Shown: positions 1 to 10,400 of the stretch, piece after piece
Position numbering within the stretch: the stretch's first letter is position 1
Layout of the letters: each line of letters opens with the position of its first letter
Assembly: GCA_030681895.1 (NCBI GenBank)
Contig: JAUXRI010000090.1
Coordinates: 18,044-82,043 of the forward strand
Direction: 5' to 3'
Length of the DNA: 64,000 bases
Source: Myxococcales bacterium
GTDB taxonomy: Bacteria; Myxococcota; Myxococcia; Myxococcales; Myxococcaceae
Translations under genes and position numbers: made by a program
The notes under the pieces: model-generated
The model's input: only the letters and a program-made list of their open reading frames with translations
What the model was told of the DNA's origin: nothing
Databases searched by the model: none

Positions 1-942
1 ATCTTCGCCGCTCATCCCGCTGCGCTTGCAGTGGCCACCGAACACCTGGCGCTCCCTGTCGATTACCTGGTGAGCCGCATTCCGCCAGACATGCTTCGGC
101 GATCGACGCTGCGACGTATCGACGAAGTGAATCGGCGGCTGCTGGCGGGCGAACGGGTTTCATATTGGTCACCTGTTCAATGCCTCGCGGGCCTCCCCAC
201 AGGAGCGCAGGACCTCGATCGACTCCGCAACGACGAAGCGCTGGCGGAGCCGTTGCGGATGGCCTGCGCGACGCGACGGTTGTTGCTGGATCCTCCGCCG
301 CTCCTCGACCACATGCCCGAGAGGGTGATTGCTGAAGCGCTCCGCTTCGTACGCCCGACTCCTCGGGAGCGGCCGTTGCTGGAGTGGGCGTGCTCGTCCC
401 GCGTCTCAGCATTTCAATATGCCGGCCTGGCCGGGCTGATGGCGCTCGACGGTCAGCCCCCGCGTGACGTCATCGACCGACTTGTCGACTCCGACGAACC
501 GCTGATCCGGCTGACGGCGTTGGGTGCTTTGGCGGCGTTGGGCGATACCGCGGCCGTGAGGAAGTTGATGCATGCGGCGACGCACGCTCAGAACGTCGTG
601 CTGCGCGCGCGGGCGCTGCGTTCGCTACGCGCTTCGAAGGTGACGCCCGACGGGTATCAGCAACTGTGCATCAGCGCGCTGAAGGGCGACCTTGAGACCT
701 TCGACCTGTACTACGCCCCCGTCACCTCTGAAGCTGCACTGTGTCTCTCGCGCAGCTCGCACGTGCTCGAAGGTGATGCGCTCGGTGCGCTCGTCGAAGC
801 GACGTTCGACCTCGCCAATGATGACGCAGACGCCGCCATCGATGCGTCCATTCGATCGTGGATCGACGGCGTAGACGCTGAGACCTTGCTCAGACCCATC
901 TGGTTCTGGATGTACCTATATCCAGCACACCGGAACTTCTGA
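1..942 (+). CDS. HEAT-like repeat protein, 5' truncated
   Basis: The reading frame is open from base 1 and reads as plausible protein before the first GTG at 31, which has no ribosome binding site, so the gene probably begins outside the window. The visible part, about 313 residues, is helical and Ala/Leu-rich. Around residues 130-215 it has repeated patterns such as 'LIRLTALGALAALGD' and 'VVLRARALRSLRASK', which resemble HEAT or Armadillo repeats. No signal peptide, membrane segment or catalytic motif is visible. Such repeat proteins usually act as protein-binding scaffolds, and myxobacteria encode many of unknown role. No specific function is proposed. The gene ends 17 bases before the convergent PEGA-domain gene. 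Confidence 0.7.
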   Translation: MFAAHPAALAVATEHLALPVDYLVSRIPPDMLRRSTLRRIDEVNRRLLAGERVSYWSPVQCLAGLPTGAQDLDRLRNDEALAEPLRMACATRRLLLDPPPLLDHMPERVIAEALRFVRPTPRERPLLEWACSSRVSAFQYAGLAGLMALDGQPPRDVIDRLVDSDEPLIRLTALGALAALGDTAAVRKLMHAATHAQNVVLRARALRSLRASKVTPDGYQQLCISALKGDLETFDLYYAPVTSEAALCLSRSSHVLEGDALGALVEATFDLANDDADAAIDASIRSWIDGVDAETLLRPIWFWMYLYPAHRNF

Positions 943-959
943 ATCAGCCACTCCGCTGT

Positions 960-1736
960 TCAGCGCAGCGGCCAGCCGACGGTCGCGTCACACGGCCCGC
1001 CGCAGACGATGCTCGGGTCGGGCGTGGGCTTCGGCGCCGTCACCACCAGCGCCGTCACGACGGCTCCCGCGACGACCGCGCCGACGCCAGCCCACACGTA
1101 CCAGCGCGCGTAGAGCGGCGTGCTCTTCTCCTTCTTGCTCGGGTCCAGCTCGAGCTCGAGGTCGTTGTCGCGCTCCGGCGGCTCGAGGTTGACCTGCGCG
1201 GGCCGGTCTTCACCGACGACGAGCGTGAAGGACGCCTCGAGGTCGGCGCCGAGCACGGCGTCGATGGTGCGCTCCTCGGACTTGAAGCCGTCGGCCGCGA
1301 CGACGAGCGCGTGTTTTCCCTCTGACAGCACCTTCGTGAGCGGCAACGACTCGGGCTCGGCGCCGTCGATGCTGCACGTCGCGCCCTCGGTGCTCGAGTC
1401 GATGGTGACGACGGCGCCGACGGCGACGAGCGTGTAGCTGAAGTCGGTCTTCTTGCTCGCGACGGCGGTGATGGTCTCTTCGATGGTGCGGTAGCCGGGG
1501 CGCTCGACCTTCAGCGTGTGCTCTCCGGGTTTGACGACCTTCTCGGCAAGCGGAGGTTCTCCAGCGGCTTCGCCATCGATGAACACCTGCGCGCCCGGGA
1601 CCGGCACCGTCAGCGTCACGCTCACGCGCGTCTTCGGCTTCTTCTTCGGCGTGAGGTCGAGGCCCTCGAAAACCTGTGCATGCGCCGAGATTCCGGCCAC
1701 GATGAGGAGCAGGCCAAGCGGCCGCGAGAGTCCCAT
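960..1736 (-). CDS. PEGA domain envelope protein
   Basis: 258 residues. Residues 1-20 form a signal peptide (cleavage likely after 'SAHA'). Two beta-rich PEGA-type repeats follow, at about 38-102 and 106-170. The first has the typical 'GAQVFIDGEAAGEPP ... VKPGEHTLKVERPGY' pattern and the second has 'TCSIDGAEPESLP ... EGKHALVVAADGF'. A hydrophobic segment at about 210-232 ('VWAGVGAVVAGAVVTALVV') probably anchors the protein in a membrane. A short tail with a Cys pair (CGGPC) follows. PEGA domains are surface or periplasmic modules common in myxobacteria and their ligands are mostly unknown. The start codon lies only 23 bases from the divergent GTG of the next gene, so the two promoters must overlap each other's 5' ends. 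Confidence 0.85.
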   Translation of the reverse strand: MGLSRPLGLLLIVAGISAHAQVFEGLDLTPKKKPKTRVSVTLTVPVPGAQVFIDGEAAGEPPLAEKVVKPGEHTLKVERPGYRTIEETITAVASKKTDFSYTLVAVGAVVTIDSSTEGATCSIDGAEPESLPLTKVLSEGKHALVVAADGFKSEERTIDAVLGADLEASFTLVVGEDRPAQVNLEPPERDNDLELELDPSKKEKSTPLYARWYVWAGVGAVVAGAVVTALVVTAPKPTPDPSIVCGGPCDATVGWPLR

Positions 1737-1759
1737 CCAACGAGCGTAAGGAGACGAGG

Positions 1760-4417
1760 GTGGAGCGTCAAAGGTCCTTCTGGTCGAGCTGTGTCGTCGT
1801 GCTCGGGCTCGTCGTCTGTGGCTGCCCGGCGTCGCGGTCTGCGATTCAGGTGACGGTCGAGGTCGCGCCTACCGTGCGCAGCACCTGCTTCCGTGTCGTC
1901 GCGCAGAGTGCCGGCGGCGCCGAGGTGGTGTCGGAGCCCGTCGCGCGAAAGGACCGGCTCGTCGTCGCCGTGTACTCGAGCGATGCGCTGACCGGCACGG
2001 TGACGCTGACCGCGCGCGGCTTCGTCGGGAAGGGCTGTGACGCGCCGCAGCTGCTCAACGACGAGAGCGCTCCCGCGCAGCAGGCCTTCGTGAAGGACGA
2101 GGTGACGAAAGTGACCCTGAGCGTCGGGCCGTTGCCGACGACGGTCGACGCCGATGCCGATGGGTTTCGCGCGGCCTCGAAGGACGGGCCCGACTGCTCC
2201 GACACCAACGCCACCATCAACCCTGCCGCGGCCGAGCTGTGTGGAGACCGCCTCGACAACGACTGCGACACGCGCGCCGACTGCGCAGCACCGACCTGCG
2301 AGGGCTTCACCTGCGATGACCAGAACCTCTGCACCACGCAAGACCGCTGCCTCGCGGGCTCGTGTGGAGGTACCCAGGTGCAGTGCATGGCCTCGACGGG
2401 CCAGTGTGGCACCGCGGGCGCGTGCAACCCCGTCACCGGCGCGTGTGTCTTCACTTCGGTCGACGCCGGAACCTCGTGCGACGACGGCAACCCCTGCACC
2501 GGGCCAGACGTGTGTCTGACGGACGGTGGCTGTGGCGGCAGCACGGCGATGTGCACCACGCCACCAGGCCCGTGCTTCGCTTCATCAGGCGTCTGTCGCG
2601 GTGACGCTGGCTGCTCGTACGCGCCGCTCGACGCTGGCGCCACGTGCTCCGATGGCAACGCCTGCACCACGAATGACAGCTGCAGCGCGACGGGAGCGTG
2701 CTCAGGCACGACCGTCACCTGCGCGAGCCCGCCGGGTCAGTGCTTCGCGACGTTCGGCATGTGCAACCCGATGGATGGCGGTTGCAGCTATCAGGTCAGC
2801 GCGGGCGCGGGCTGCAACGACGGTGTCCTCTGCACTGCAGGAGAGACGTGTCAGACCGACGGCGGCTGTGCAGGCACTGCCTTCTCGTGCACCAGTCCTC
2901 CCGGCGCCTGCTACGGCTCGACGGGCGCGTGTCTCGGTGACGGTGGCTGCGCGTACTCGGGCGTCGCGGTGGGCACGGCGTGTACCGACGGCAACCGCTG
3001 CACGACGAACGACGCGTGCTCCGCGAGCCTCACCTGCGACGCCGTGGCGGTGAGCTGCTCGACGCCTCCAGGCCAGTGTTTCGGCTCAGGCGCGTGCGAC
3101 GTCGACGCGGGGTGTCAGTACTCGGTGATGCCGGGCGCGGCGTGCACCGATGGCGACTCGTGCACCATCGCCGAGAGCTGCCTCGATGACGGCGGCTGCG
3201 GCGGAGGCACGTCCTTCACCTGCACGACGCCGCCCTCGTCATGCTTCGGCGCGAGCGGCAGTTGCGTGGCCGACGGTGGCTGTACGTACGCGCTCGGTGC
3301 GCTCTTCCAGGACTGTGATGGTGGCGCGTGTCGCGCCGATGGTGGCTGCGCGGCCCCGACGTTCCCCTACGTGCCGAGCAACTTCTCGCCCGCCGTCGTC
3401 GCTGCCGCAGGCCTCGTCGGCGCGGTGACGCTCAACTGTGCTGCGGTGTTCGACTCGTCACCTGACGCCTCGGTCGCTTTCGTGAATTGGTGCGGGCAGC
3501 CGCAGCCGAACGTCGTCACGGTGTCGCAAGACGGCGGCGCCGACCTCGTGGTGCTCGGCATGTACGGGCTCGACGTGACCGACGCGGGCAGCCTGCGGGT
3601 GCAGGGCAGCCGGCCCGTCATCCTCGCGGTCTTCGACTCGGCGACCATCGCAGGGCAGTTGCTCAGCAACGCCCAGCTCGACACGCCGGGCGCTGGTGGC
3701 TCCCTCGCGTCGTGCGGCGCGGCGTCGGGTGGAAATGGCTCGACGTCGAATGGGCGAGGCGGTGGTGGCGGCGGCGGAGGGTTTGGCACCGCAGGCGCCA
3801 GCGGCGGTCAAGGCGACAACGCGGGCTCGACCGTCGGCACGAGTGGCGCCGCGTTCGGTGCCGTCAGCAGCGTGCCGCTCCGAGGTGGGTGTCCGGGTGG
3901 CAACGGCGGCGGCACCACCGGCTTCGGTGCGCGTGGCGCGGGCGGCGGAGCGCTTCAGCTCTCGGTCGCGTCGAGCCTGCGTGTGAGTGGAACCGTCTCG
4001 GCCTCTGGTGGTGGCGGTCGTCCCGGCACGTCGAACTCCTCTGGCGGCGGTGGCGGCGGCAGCGGCGGCAGCGTGCTGCTCGAGGCCGCGGCGATGACGG
4101 TGACGAGCTCCGCGCGCCTGACCTCCAACGGCGGCGGTGGTGGAGAAGGCGCCGACAGCAACACCAACGGAGGGACTGGCGCGAACGGCGCGACCGTCAC
4201 GAACACTCCGGCGCCCGGCGGCTCGGGCAACAACGCGGGCAATGGCGGAATCGGCGGCGCCGGCGCGACGCCACCGGGCAACGGCGGCAATGACAACCGT
4301 GGTGGCGGTGGTGGTGGCGGCGCGGTGGGCCGCATTCGCCTCAACGGCTTCGGCGCGTGCACCATCGACGCTGCCGCCGTCGTCAGCCCCGCCGCCAGCC
4401 GCTCGGGTTGCCCCTGA
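1760..4417 (+). CDS. MopE-motif, Cys-rich and Gly-rich lipoprotein
   Basis: 885 residues from a GTG start with AAGGAG at 1748-1753. The N-terminus is a signal peptide with a lipobox-like 'VCGC' (Cys22 probably lipidated). At about residues 131-175 lies 'DADADGF...DCSDTNATINPAAAELCGDRLDNDCD', the putative metal-binding motif of the MopE family. Residues ~180-530 form about eight Cys-rich units of about 40 residues built on 'C.DGNPCT..D.C..DGGC.G' and 'TPPG.C....G.C..DGGC.Y'. Residues ~530-630 are a globular stretch. Residues ~630-860 are extremely Gly-rich (runs of 8-9 Gly) and end in a short Cys-containing tail. It is likely an outer-surface lipoprotein rich in disulfides. The ligand is unknown. 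It converges with the RHS gene, leaving 11 bases between stop codons. Confidence 0.85.
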   Translation: MERQRSFWSSCVVVLGLVVCGCPASRSAIQVTVEVAPTVRSTCFRVVAQSAGGAEVVSEPVARKDRLVVAVYSSDALTGTVTLTARGFVGKGCDAPQLLNDESAPAQQAFVKDEVTKVTLSVGPLPTTVDADADGFRAASKDGPDCSDTNATINPAAAELCGDRLDNDCDTRADCAAPTCEGFTCDDQNLCTTQDRCLAGSCGGTQVQCMASTGQCGTAGACNPVTGACVFTSVDAGTSCDDGNPCTGPDVCLTDGGCGGSTAMCTTPPGPCFASSGVCRGDAGCSYAPLDAGATCSDGNACTTNDSCSATGACSGTTVTCASPPGQCFATFGMCNPMDGGCSYQVSAGAGCNDGVLCTAGETCQTDGGCAGTAFSCTSPPGACYGSTGACLGDGGCAYSGVAVGTACTDGNRCTTNDACSASLTCDAVAVSCSTPPGQCFGSGACDVDAGCQYSVMPGAACTDGDSCTIAESCLDDGGCGGGTSFTCTTPPSSCFGASGSCVADGGCTYALGALFQDCDGGACRADGGCAAPTFPYVPSNFSPAVVAAAGLVGAVTLNCAAVFDSSPDASVAFVNWCGQPQPNVVTVSQDGGADLVVLGMYGLDVTDAGSLRVQGSRPVILAVFDSATIAGQLLSNAQLDTPGAGGSLASCGAASGGNGSTSNGRGGGGGGGGFGTAGASGGQGDNAGSTVGTSGAAFGAVSSVPLRGGCPGGNGGGTTGFGARGAGGGALQLSVASSLRVSGTVSASGGGGRPGTSNSSGGGGGGSGGSVLLEAAAMTVTSSARLTSNGGGGGEGADSNTNGGTGANGATVTNTPAPGGSGNNAGNGGIGGAGATPPGNGGNDNRGGGGGGGAVGRIRLNGFGACTIDAAAVVSPAASRSGCP
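2290..3350 (+). repeat. Cys-rich coding repeats, ~120 bp units
   Basis: Within the MopE-motif lipoprotein, roughly eight degenerate units of about 120 bp encode alternating 'C.DGN.CT..D.C....GC' and 'C.TPPG.CF...G.C' blocks. The units are conserved mainly at the Cys, Asp and Gly codons, which suggests old duplication followed by divergence. Confidence 0.7.
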
Positions 4418-4428
4418 CGACCTGAGCC

Positions 4429-7400
4429 TCAGAACAGCGTGCGGAAGCAGTATTGCCCGTACGCCTTCGCCTCCGCTTTGAACGATGGCTTCGAGATTGC
4501 TTCGGCTGCCTTCTTCGGGTCCTTCCCGAAGACTTCGCCCTTCTCATTGATGCTCAAGGGGCCAAGACCGAGCTCCGACTTGACCTTCAATCCACAGTCG
4601 TTCGTGAACTGACCGCCGAAGGTGTAGGACGCCGCGCCGAGCTTCAGCTTGACCGTCGCGGCCAGAGTGGCACCGGGCTGGTCGAGGTCGGTGTTCAACG
4701 AGGTCTTGACGTCGAGTGTGCCGCCCACGCCATAGCCTGCCTCGATGCACAGACTGACCCCGGTTCCCGTTGCCGAGAGCTTGAAGCCCCCGCCGAAGCC
4801 CGAATAGAGCGAGGCGGCGATGCTGGCGAGGCCGTGAGGGTCTTTCGCGCTGACGGGGTCGTTGCGAACGTAGAGATAGAGGTTGGGGTTCTCACTCTCG
4901 AAGAGCAGTGGGTCTCGGGCCGTGAATCGACCGATGACGGGCTCGTAGTCCCGCATGCCGAAGCGGACGAGGCGGGTGCGGGCGTCAGCCAGGCCTCCAG
5001 CGAAGCCGATGGGCAACTCGAAGGCCGGTGCCGAGTCCGTGACGTTGCCGAACGCGTCGTAGTCCATCGTCTTGACGACGGTGCCGGTGGTGGTGGTGAC
5101 GACCCGAGGCGAGCCGAGTGCGTCGGTCGCGACATGGTACGCGACGCCCGCCCTCACGAACGAGAACAGGCTCCCGAAGTCGTCATAGGTGAAGACGGTG
5201 AGTCCTTCAGGCCCCTTCGTGGCGGTGAGCTGGAAGGGCTCCTCGAGGTTCCCGTAGAGGAAACTCCGTGTCTGTCCGGCTTCGGTTCGCGCGACGCGCC
5301 TGAGGAGCCCGTCGTGGGCGTACGTCACCGGAATGCCCTGTACGGTTGCCGACATCAGCTCGCCGCGCGACGTGTATTGGAAAAGGTCGCTGCCACGCTG
5401 AGTCATCTGGCCGTCTGCGTTGTAGCCGAACGTGAGAGCGCCCTGGGCAATCACGCGCTTCTGCGCATCGAGCGTCACCGCCTCGGGTGCCGCGGCGCCC
5501 AGGGTTCGACTGGTTCGATTGCCATCGACGTCATAGGCGTAGGTCTCGACGGTGACGGTGTTCACCCGAACGGCGGTCAGCTGCCGGTCGACGTCATGGT
5601 CGTACGCGATGGTTCTGGTCGAGCCGCCCGACGTCTCGACCCGTCCAGTCACGACGCTGCTGAGGTCGTACGTGGTGGTGACGTCGAAGACGCCGGCGTC
5701 GGCGACCGACGTCGTCCTTCGGGTATTCCTCGCGGTGGAGTCATAGCCCAGCGCGAGCGACAGCCCCGCTCCGGTGATGCTCGTTGGAGCACCGGTTGGA
5801 CCAGTGCGGACCATCGAGAACGCTCCCCACGTCGTGACGTTTCCGTCGGCGTTCCGGGTGATGAGTGTCTCTGGGGTTGCGTCGATGCGGAGCCCCACGA
5901 GAAACAGGTTCGGGTCGTAGCGGTAGTCGAACTGACCAAGCGCAACGCCTCCGAAGGTCATTCGGGTGATGAGCTGGCCGTCGAAGGTCGCGGCCAGTGT
6001 CTGAGGAGTGCCTACGAGCGGAGTGCGCGTCACCAGAGAAGGGCGGGGTGACGTGCCGACATAGCCATGCGTGAACGTCGCTTCCGGTGAGCCAATGGTG
6101 GCCACTCTTCCTGTGGCGTCGTGAGCCCAGCTCACCGTGCGCCCGCTGGGGTACACGATGGACGTGAGCTCGCGGTCGACGTTGTAGGATTTGGTCAGTG
6201 CCCCGGCGCCTGCAGCAGTAAAGACAGTCGGCAAACCGACGGCCGAATACACCTGCGTGTTCGACACGCCACTGGGCATGGTGACGCTGGTTCGATAGCC
6301 ATTGGCGTCGTACGTATACGAATACACCCGCAGGCTCGGGAGCGTGGCAGTGGTGAGGCGCCCCGTGGCGTCGTAGCCGTACGAACTTCTTCGGCCGTTC
6401 GCGTCGACTGTCGAAGTTCTTCGATTGAGTGCATCGTAGCCATGGACCTGAAGGGCTGCGCCTTGCGTCGTGCCGGTGCGCCGAGCTTGAGCGTCATAGG
6501 TGTACACGATGGGGTCGATGCCAGCCCCCAGCCGCTCCTCGGTGATGAGGCCTTGCGCATTCGTCACGAGCGAACTCTGGGTTCCCGCCGCGCTGACGAG
6601 TGAGACCGTTCTCGTCGCGGCGTTCCAGGTCGACGAGAAGACGCGCCCGTTGACCGTCGTCGTCTCGGTCTCCTGGCTGACGGAGAACGGGTCTGCCGGG
6701 TTGGTGACCGTCGCCGTCTTGACGACGGTCGTGTTGAGCGTGAGCCCGCTGGGGGCGCGGACGGTTCGCTGCGAAAGATACGGCGCGAGTTGATGGAAGC
6801 GGGGGTGTGGCGACTCGCGAGTCGTTTCGACGACGCCCCACGCGTCGGTGACCGTGGTGACGCCGGGCGCGGCGAAGCTGCTCTGCGAGACGGCGCCGGT
6901 GGGAGAGGTGATGGTGCGCGCGTTCGCCCCGAGGGCCGTTTGCGCTGTGCCATACGAAGACGTTCGCCCGAGTGCGCTGGTCCAGCTCGTGGTCTTCACA
7001 CCGGCAAGGCTGGTCACGCTCGAGAAGCTCGATGAGCCACCCAGCGGGTCTTCATCTCTGATGACCCCGCCCGCAGCGTCATAGGTGAACCGGTAGAGGC
7101 CACCGGCCGGCGTCGTCATCGTCGCCAGCTCGCCGGTGGAGAGCGTCGTGAACCCGGTCACGCGCCCTGCCGGGTCGGTGATGCTCGAGAGGAACCCCGT
7201 GCTTCCAACGCCGAGCAGGGTGCGTTGGCCGGTGGGTGCAACGACCGCCGTGGGGTTTCCCATCACGTCGCGTTCGATGGTGGTGACGCCCCCCAGGGTA
7301 GAGGCCGTCGCGAGGCGCCCGGCCGCGTCGTACGTGAACTGCGTCTTCGTGACGCCGGTGAGCCCGTCGAGCGTACGCAGGTGTCTGCCCTGGCCCGTGA

Positions 7401-10400
7401 AGACGAACGTCTCGCTCGCGTCGGGTGATGGAATGCTGGTGTCGTCGAAGGCCAACGCGATCTTCCGCAGTCGGTGGTTGAAGGCGTCTGAGACGTACAG
7501 ACTTCCGTCCGGGTGCCACGCCATTCCGGCCGGCGAGATGTTCGAGTCGAGTGGGTGTCGGTTGTCACCGTTGAAGGCGACCGTGTCGCGAACCCCACCA
7601 ATCGTCAGGAGGACGCCGTCGCGCAGGACGCGCAGCTGCCGGGTGCCTCCCTCGAGGATGTAGACGGTGCCACCCCTGTCGGTGGCGAGGCCGTTCACCG
7701 AGAGCGGCAGGGTCAGCGCTGGGCCGTCGACGGTGGGTGGGATGTTGTTGATGGAGCCATTCCCCGCCACCGTCCTGATGATGCCGTCAGCGCCCACCCG
7801 ACGAATCCGGCCCCACTCGCTGATCAGGATCGCGCCATCGGAAGCGAGCGCGACCTCGGTGGGGAATCTGCAGCCGGCGAGGCGGGCGGGCCCGTCGTCG
7901 CCAGAAGAGACATCGGTCCCATCACCAGCGAATGCGTGAATGACGCCGTCGGGGCTCACGTACCGGACTCGAGATCGCCCGACGATGTAGTAGCCAGAAT
8001 CGGGAGCGACGATGAGACCGCTGGCCCCCATGATGGCGGCGTCGAGGGCCGGGCCTTCGTCACCCGCTTCGGCCCCGCCTGCGGTTGGCGAGCCAGCGAG
8101 ACGACGAATCGAGCCATCTGCACCGATTCGATCGACGTAGGCGCCAGTGAACTGCGAAGAGTTGCTGCGCGTGAGGTACAGGCTGCCGTCGGGCCCCATC
8201 GCGAGGTGGTTCAGACCCCTCAGTCCCGTTTGAGTCGCCTGGGCTCCGTCGACGGGAAAGGTGTTGGTGCCATTGCCAGCGAAGGTGGTGATGATGCCGC
8301 TGGGCGAGAGTTTGCGAATTCTGGGCGCTGTCTGTGGTTCGGTCGTGAAATAGACGCTGCCATCAGGGCCGATGGCGATGCGTTGAGGTTGGGTGATTTG
8401 TGCCAATCGGCCGGCGCTGCCGTCACCCGAGAAGCCCGCGACGCCCGTTCCCACGACGGTGGTCATGACGTTGCCGAAGCCGCCTCGCGACGGCAGCGTT
8501 CGCCCATCTCCGAGGGCCAGGCTGCCGCGATCGTACGCGTGGTGCGCGCTGAGGCTCCACCCACCGAGCCCTGCGGTCGCGCCAAGTCTGGACTCGTCGA
8601 AGGTGTGCGTGAACTCTCGGACGAGCGAGGTCTCCATTCGCACGGTGTTCGTCACGTAGAGGTTGAGCACTTCGGTTGGCAGCCCGAACGACGCCAGCGC
8701 ATCAGGCGGCTGCGTGTACGCGGTCGCGTAGACATACAAGACGCGACCCTTCGCAACCGTTTCACCGAAGACCGGCCTTGCCCACGCGTCGAGGCCATCC
8801 CACCTGAACGTGTATGTCTGATTTGGGGTTGGAAGCAGCGAGGCGCGCGTGAGTCTTCCAAGAACCTGGACTTCGACTTCGATGCGAAGAAGCCCCAACG
8901 GCACGCTCGAACCGCTCACGGGAATCGTGAAGGTCGACTGACGCGAGAAGCGGGCGCTGTTGAAGTGGAGGTCGAAGGGCGTTCCCGTGAGAGGGATGCT
9001 CTCACCGAGGCTCTGCTCCTCGCATCGCAGCACTGAGCCTCCTTTTTCGCAGGGGTCAGGCACCCTGGGAGGTTTTGGCGGGATCGGCGGCGGGCGCTCG
9101 CCATTGCCGACGACTCCGAACGGCAGGTTCATGTCGCAGGGCGTGAAGTGATCGAGCCGCGCGCGCCACAGGCTCGTGCCCACTGGGAACGCGAGCGCCA
9201 ACTTCGTCCGTTCGTCGGTCGAGATGCCGAGCGTCGTGAGTATTCCCGCCGTGGCAGCGGTCATGGAGCCGTCGACATCGAGGTCTGCGAGGCCCGCGGT
9301 CACAGAGAGGATTTTGACGACGCGACCGTTCCTCGAGGGGATCCACGCCGACTTCGCCCGGTCGTAGAACCCGACTGGGATTCGCGACCCGACCGGAAAG
9401 CCGAGGAAGTTGTTCACGTGGATGGCGACGGGGCTCGAGAACCTCACCTCGGTTGCGCCGGCGGCGATGGCCTCGTCGACGCTGAGCTCGACGGCGTAGG
9501 TGTACCCGCTGAAGTCAGGCAGGCGGCCGGGCATCGCTTCGCGCCCTCGTGGTCCGACGGTGTACTCGGTCGCGCGCACGTGCAGCGTCGGGAGCGGTTG
9601 AGGCACTCCACCGACGAGCATGGTCGCCTGGGTCCCTGCTTCGAACATCAGCGATGCGCGTCGAGTGCCGTTGGCATCGGTCTCGGGGGTCGAGAGGTGC
9701 GTCTGCATCATCGGAGCGGGCAGGGTGATGGTCGTGACCTGTGCATCGAGCGTCACGAGCGCCACGTCGTCGACGTTCGCGTAGCCGCGCATCGGCGTGA
9801 GCACCTGTCGCTGCGCGGGAAGGGTGTTGGCCAGCGAGAAGTCGAGCGTCACCCACGAGCCGCCGTTGACGACGAGCTCGTACAGCCCGGTGGCTCGGCT
9901 CGTGGTGCTTCCCAGGGCGGGCTCTCCGCGGACCGAGATGGTGACGCCTTGAAGCGGAGCGCCGCTGCGGTCGAAGACCTGACCGCGAAGCACCGCCTGG
10001 CGCGTCGGAGAAATCGCTCCAGGCTGAACACCGACCTGCGCCGGGTTCGCCCCGGTGAAGAGGAAGGCGACCGAGTCTGCGAAGTCGGTGGGAACGCGTT
10101 GGTCGAGCGGCGTCGGGCAGTTCAAGCAGGAGCCACCGCAGTCGATTCCTGTCTCGGTCCCGTTCCTGATGCCGTCGGCGCAGAGAGTGCCTCCATCGAC
10201 AGAAGCTCCGGCGTCCACGCCCGCGTCGCTCGCCCCGCCATCGGTTCCGGCGTCAGCGCTTCCTGCATCGGCTACGCCCGCATCAGCAACGCCTGCATCA
10301 GCAACGCCTGCATCGAACGGCAGCCCCGCGTCCACGAAGCCCGCATCAGCCTCGCCGCCATCGAGCTCCGGCCCTGCGTCGATGCCGGCGTCTGCTCCCG

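Noticed and set aside
4453..6051. 532-residue open frame on the plus strand, antisense to the RHS gene
   Set aside because: Composition is Arg/Gly/Val-rich without recognisable domains, and it lies wholly opposite a gene with clear YD and RHS motifs. In G+C-rich DNA stops are rare in this antisense frame.
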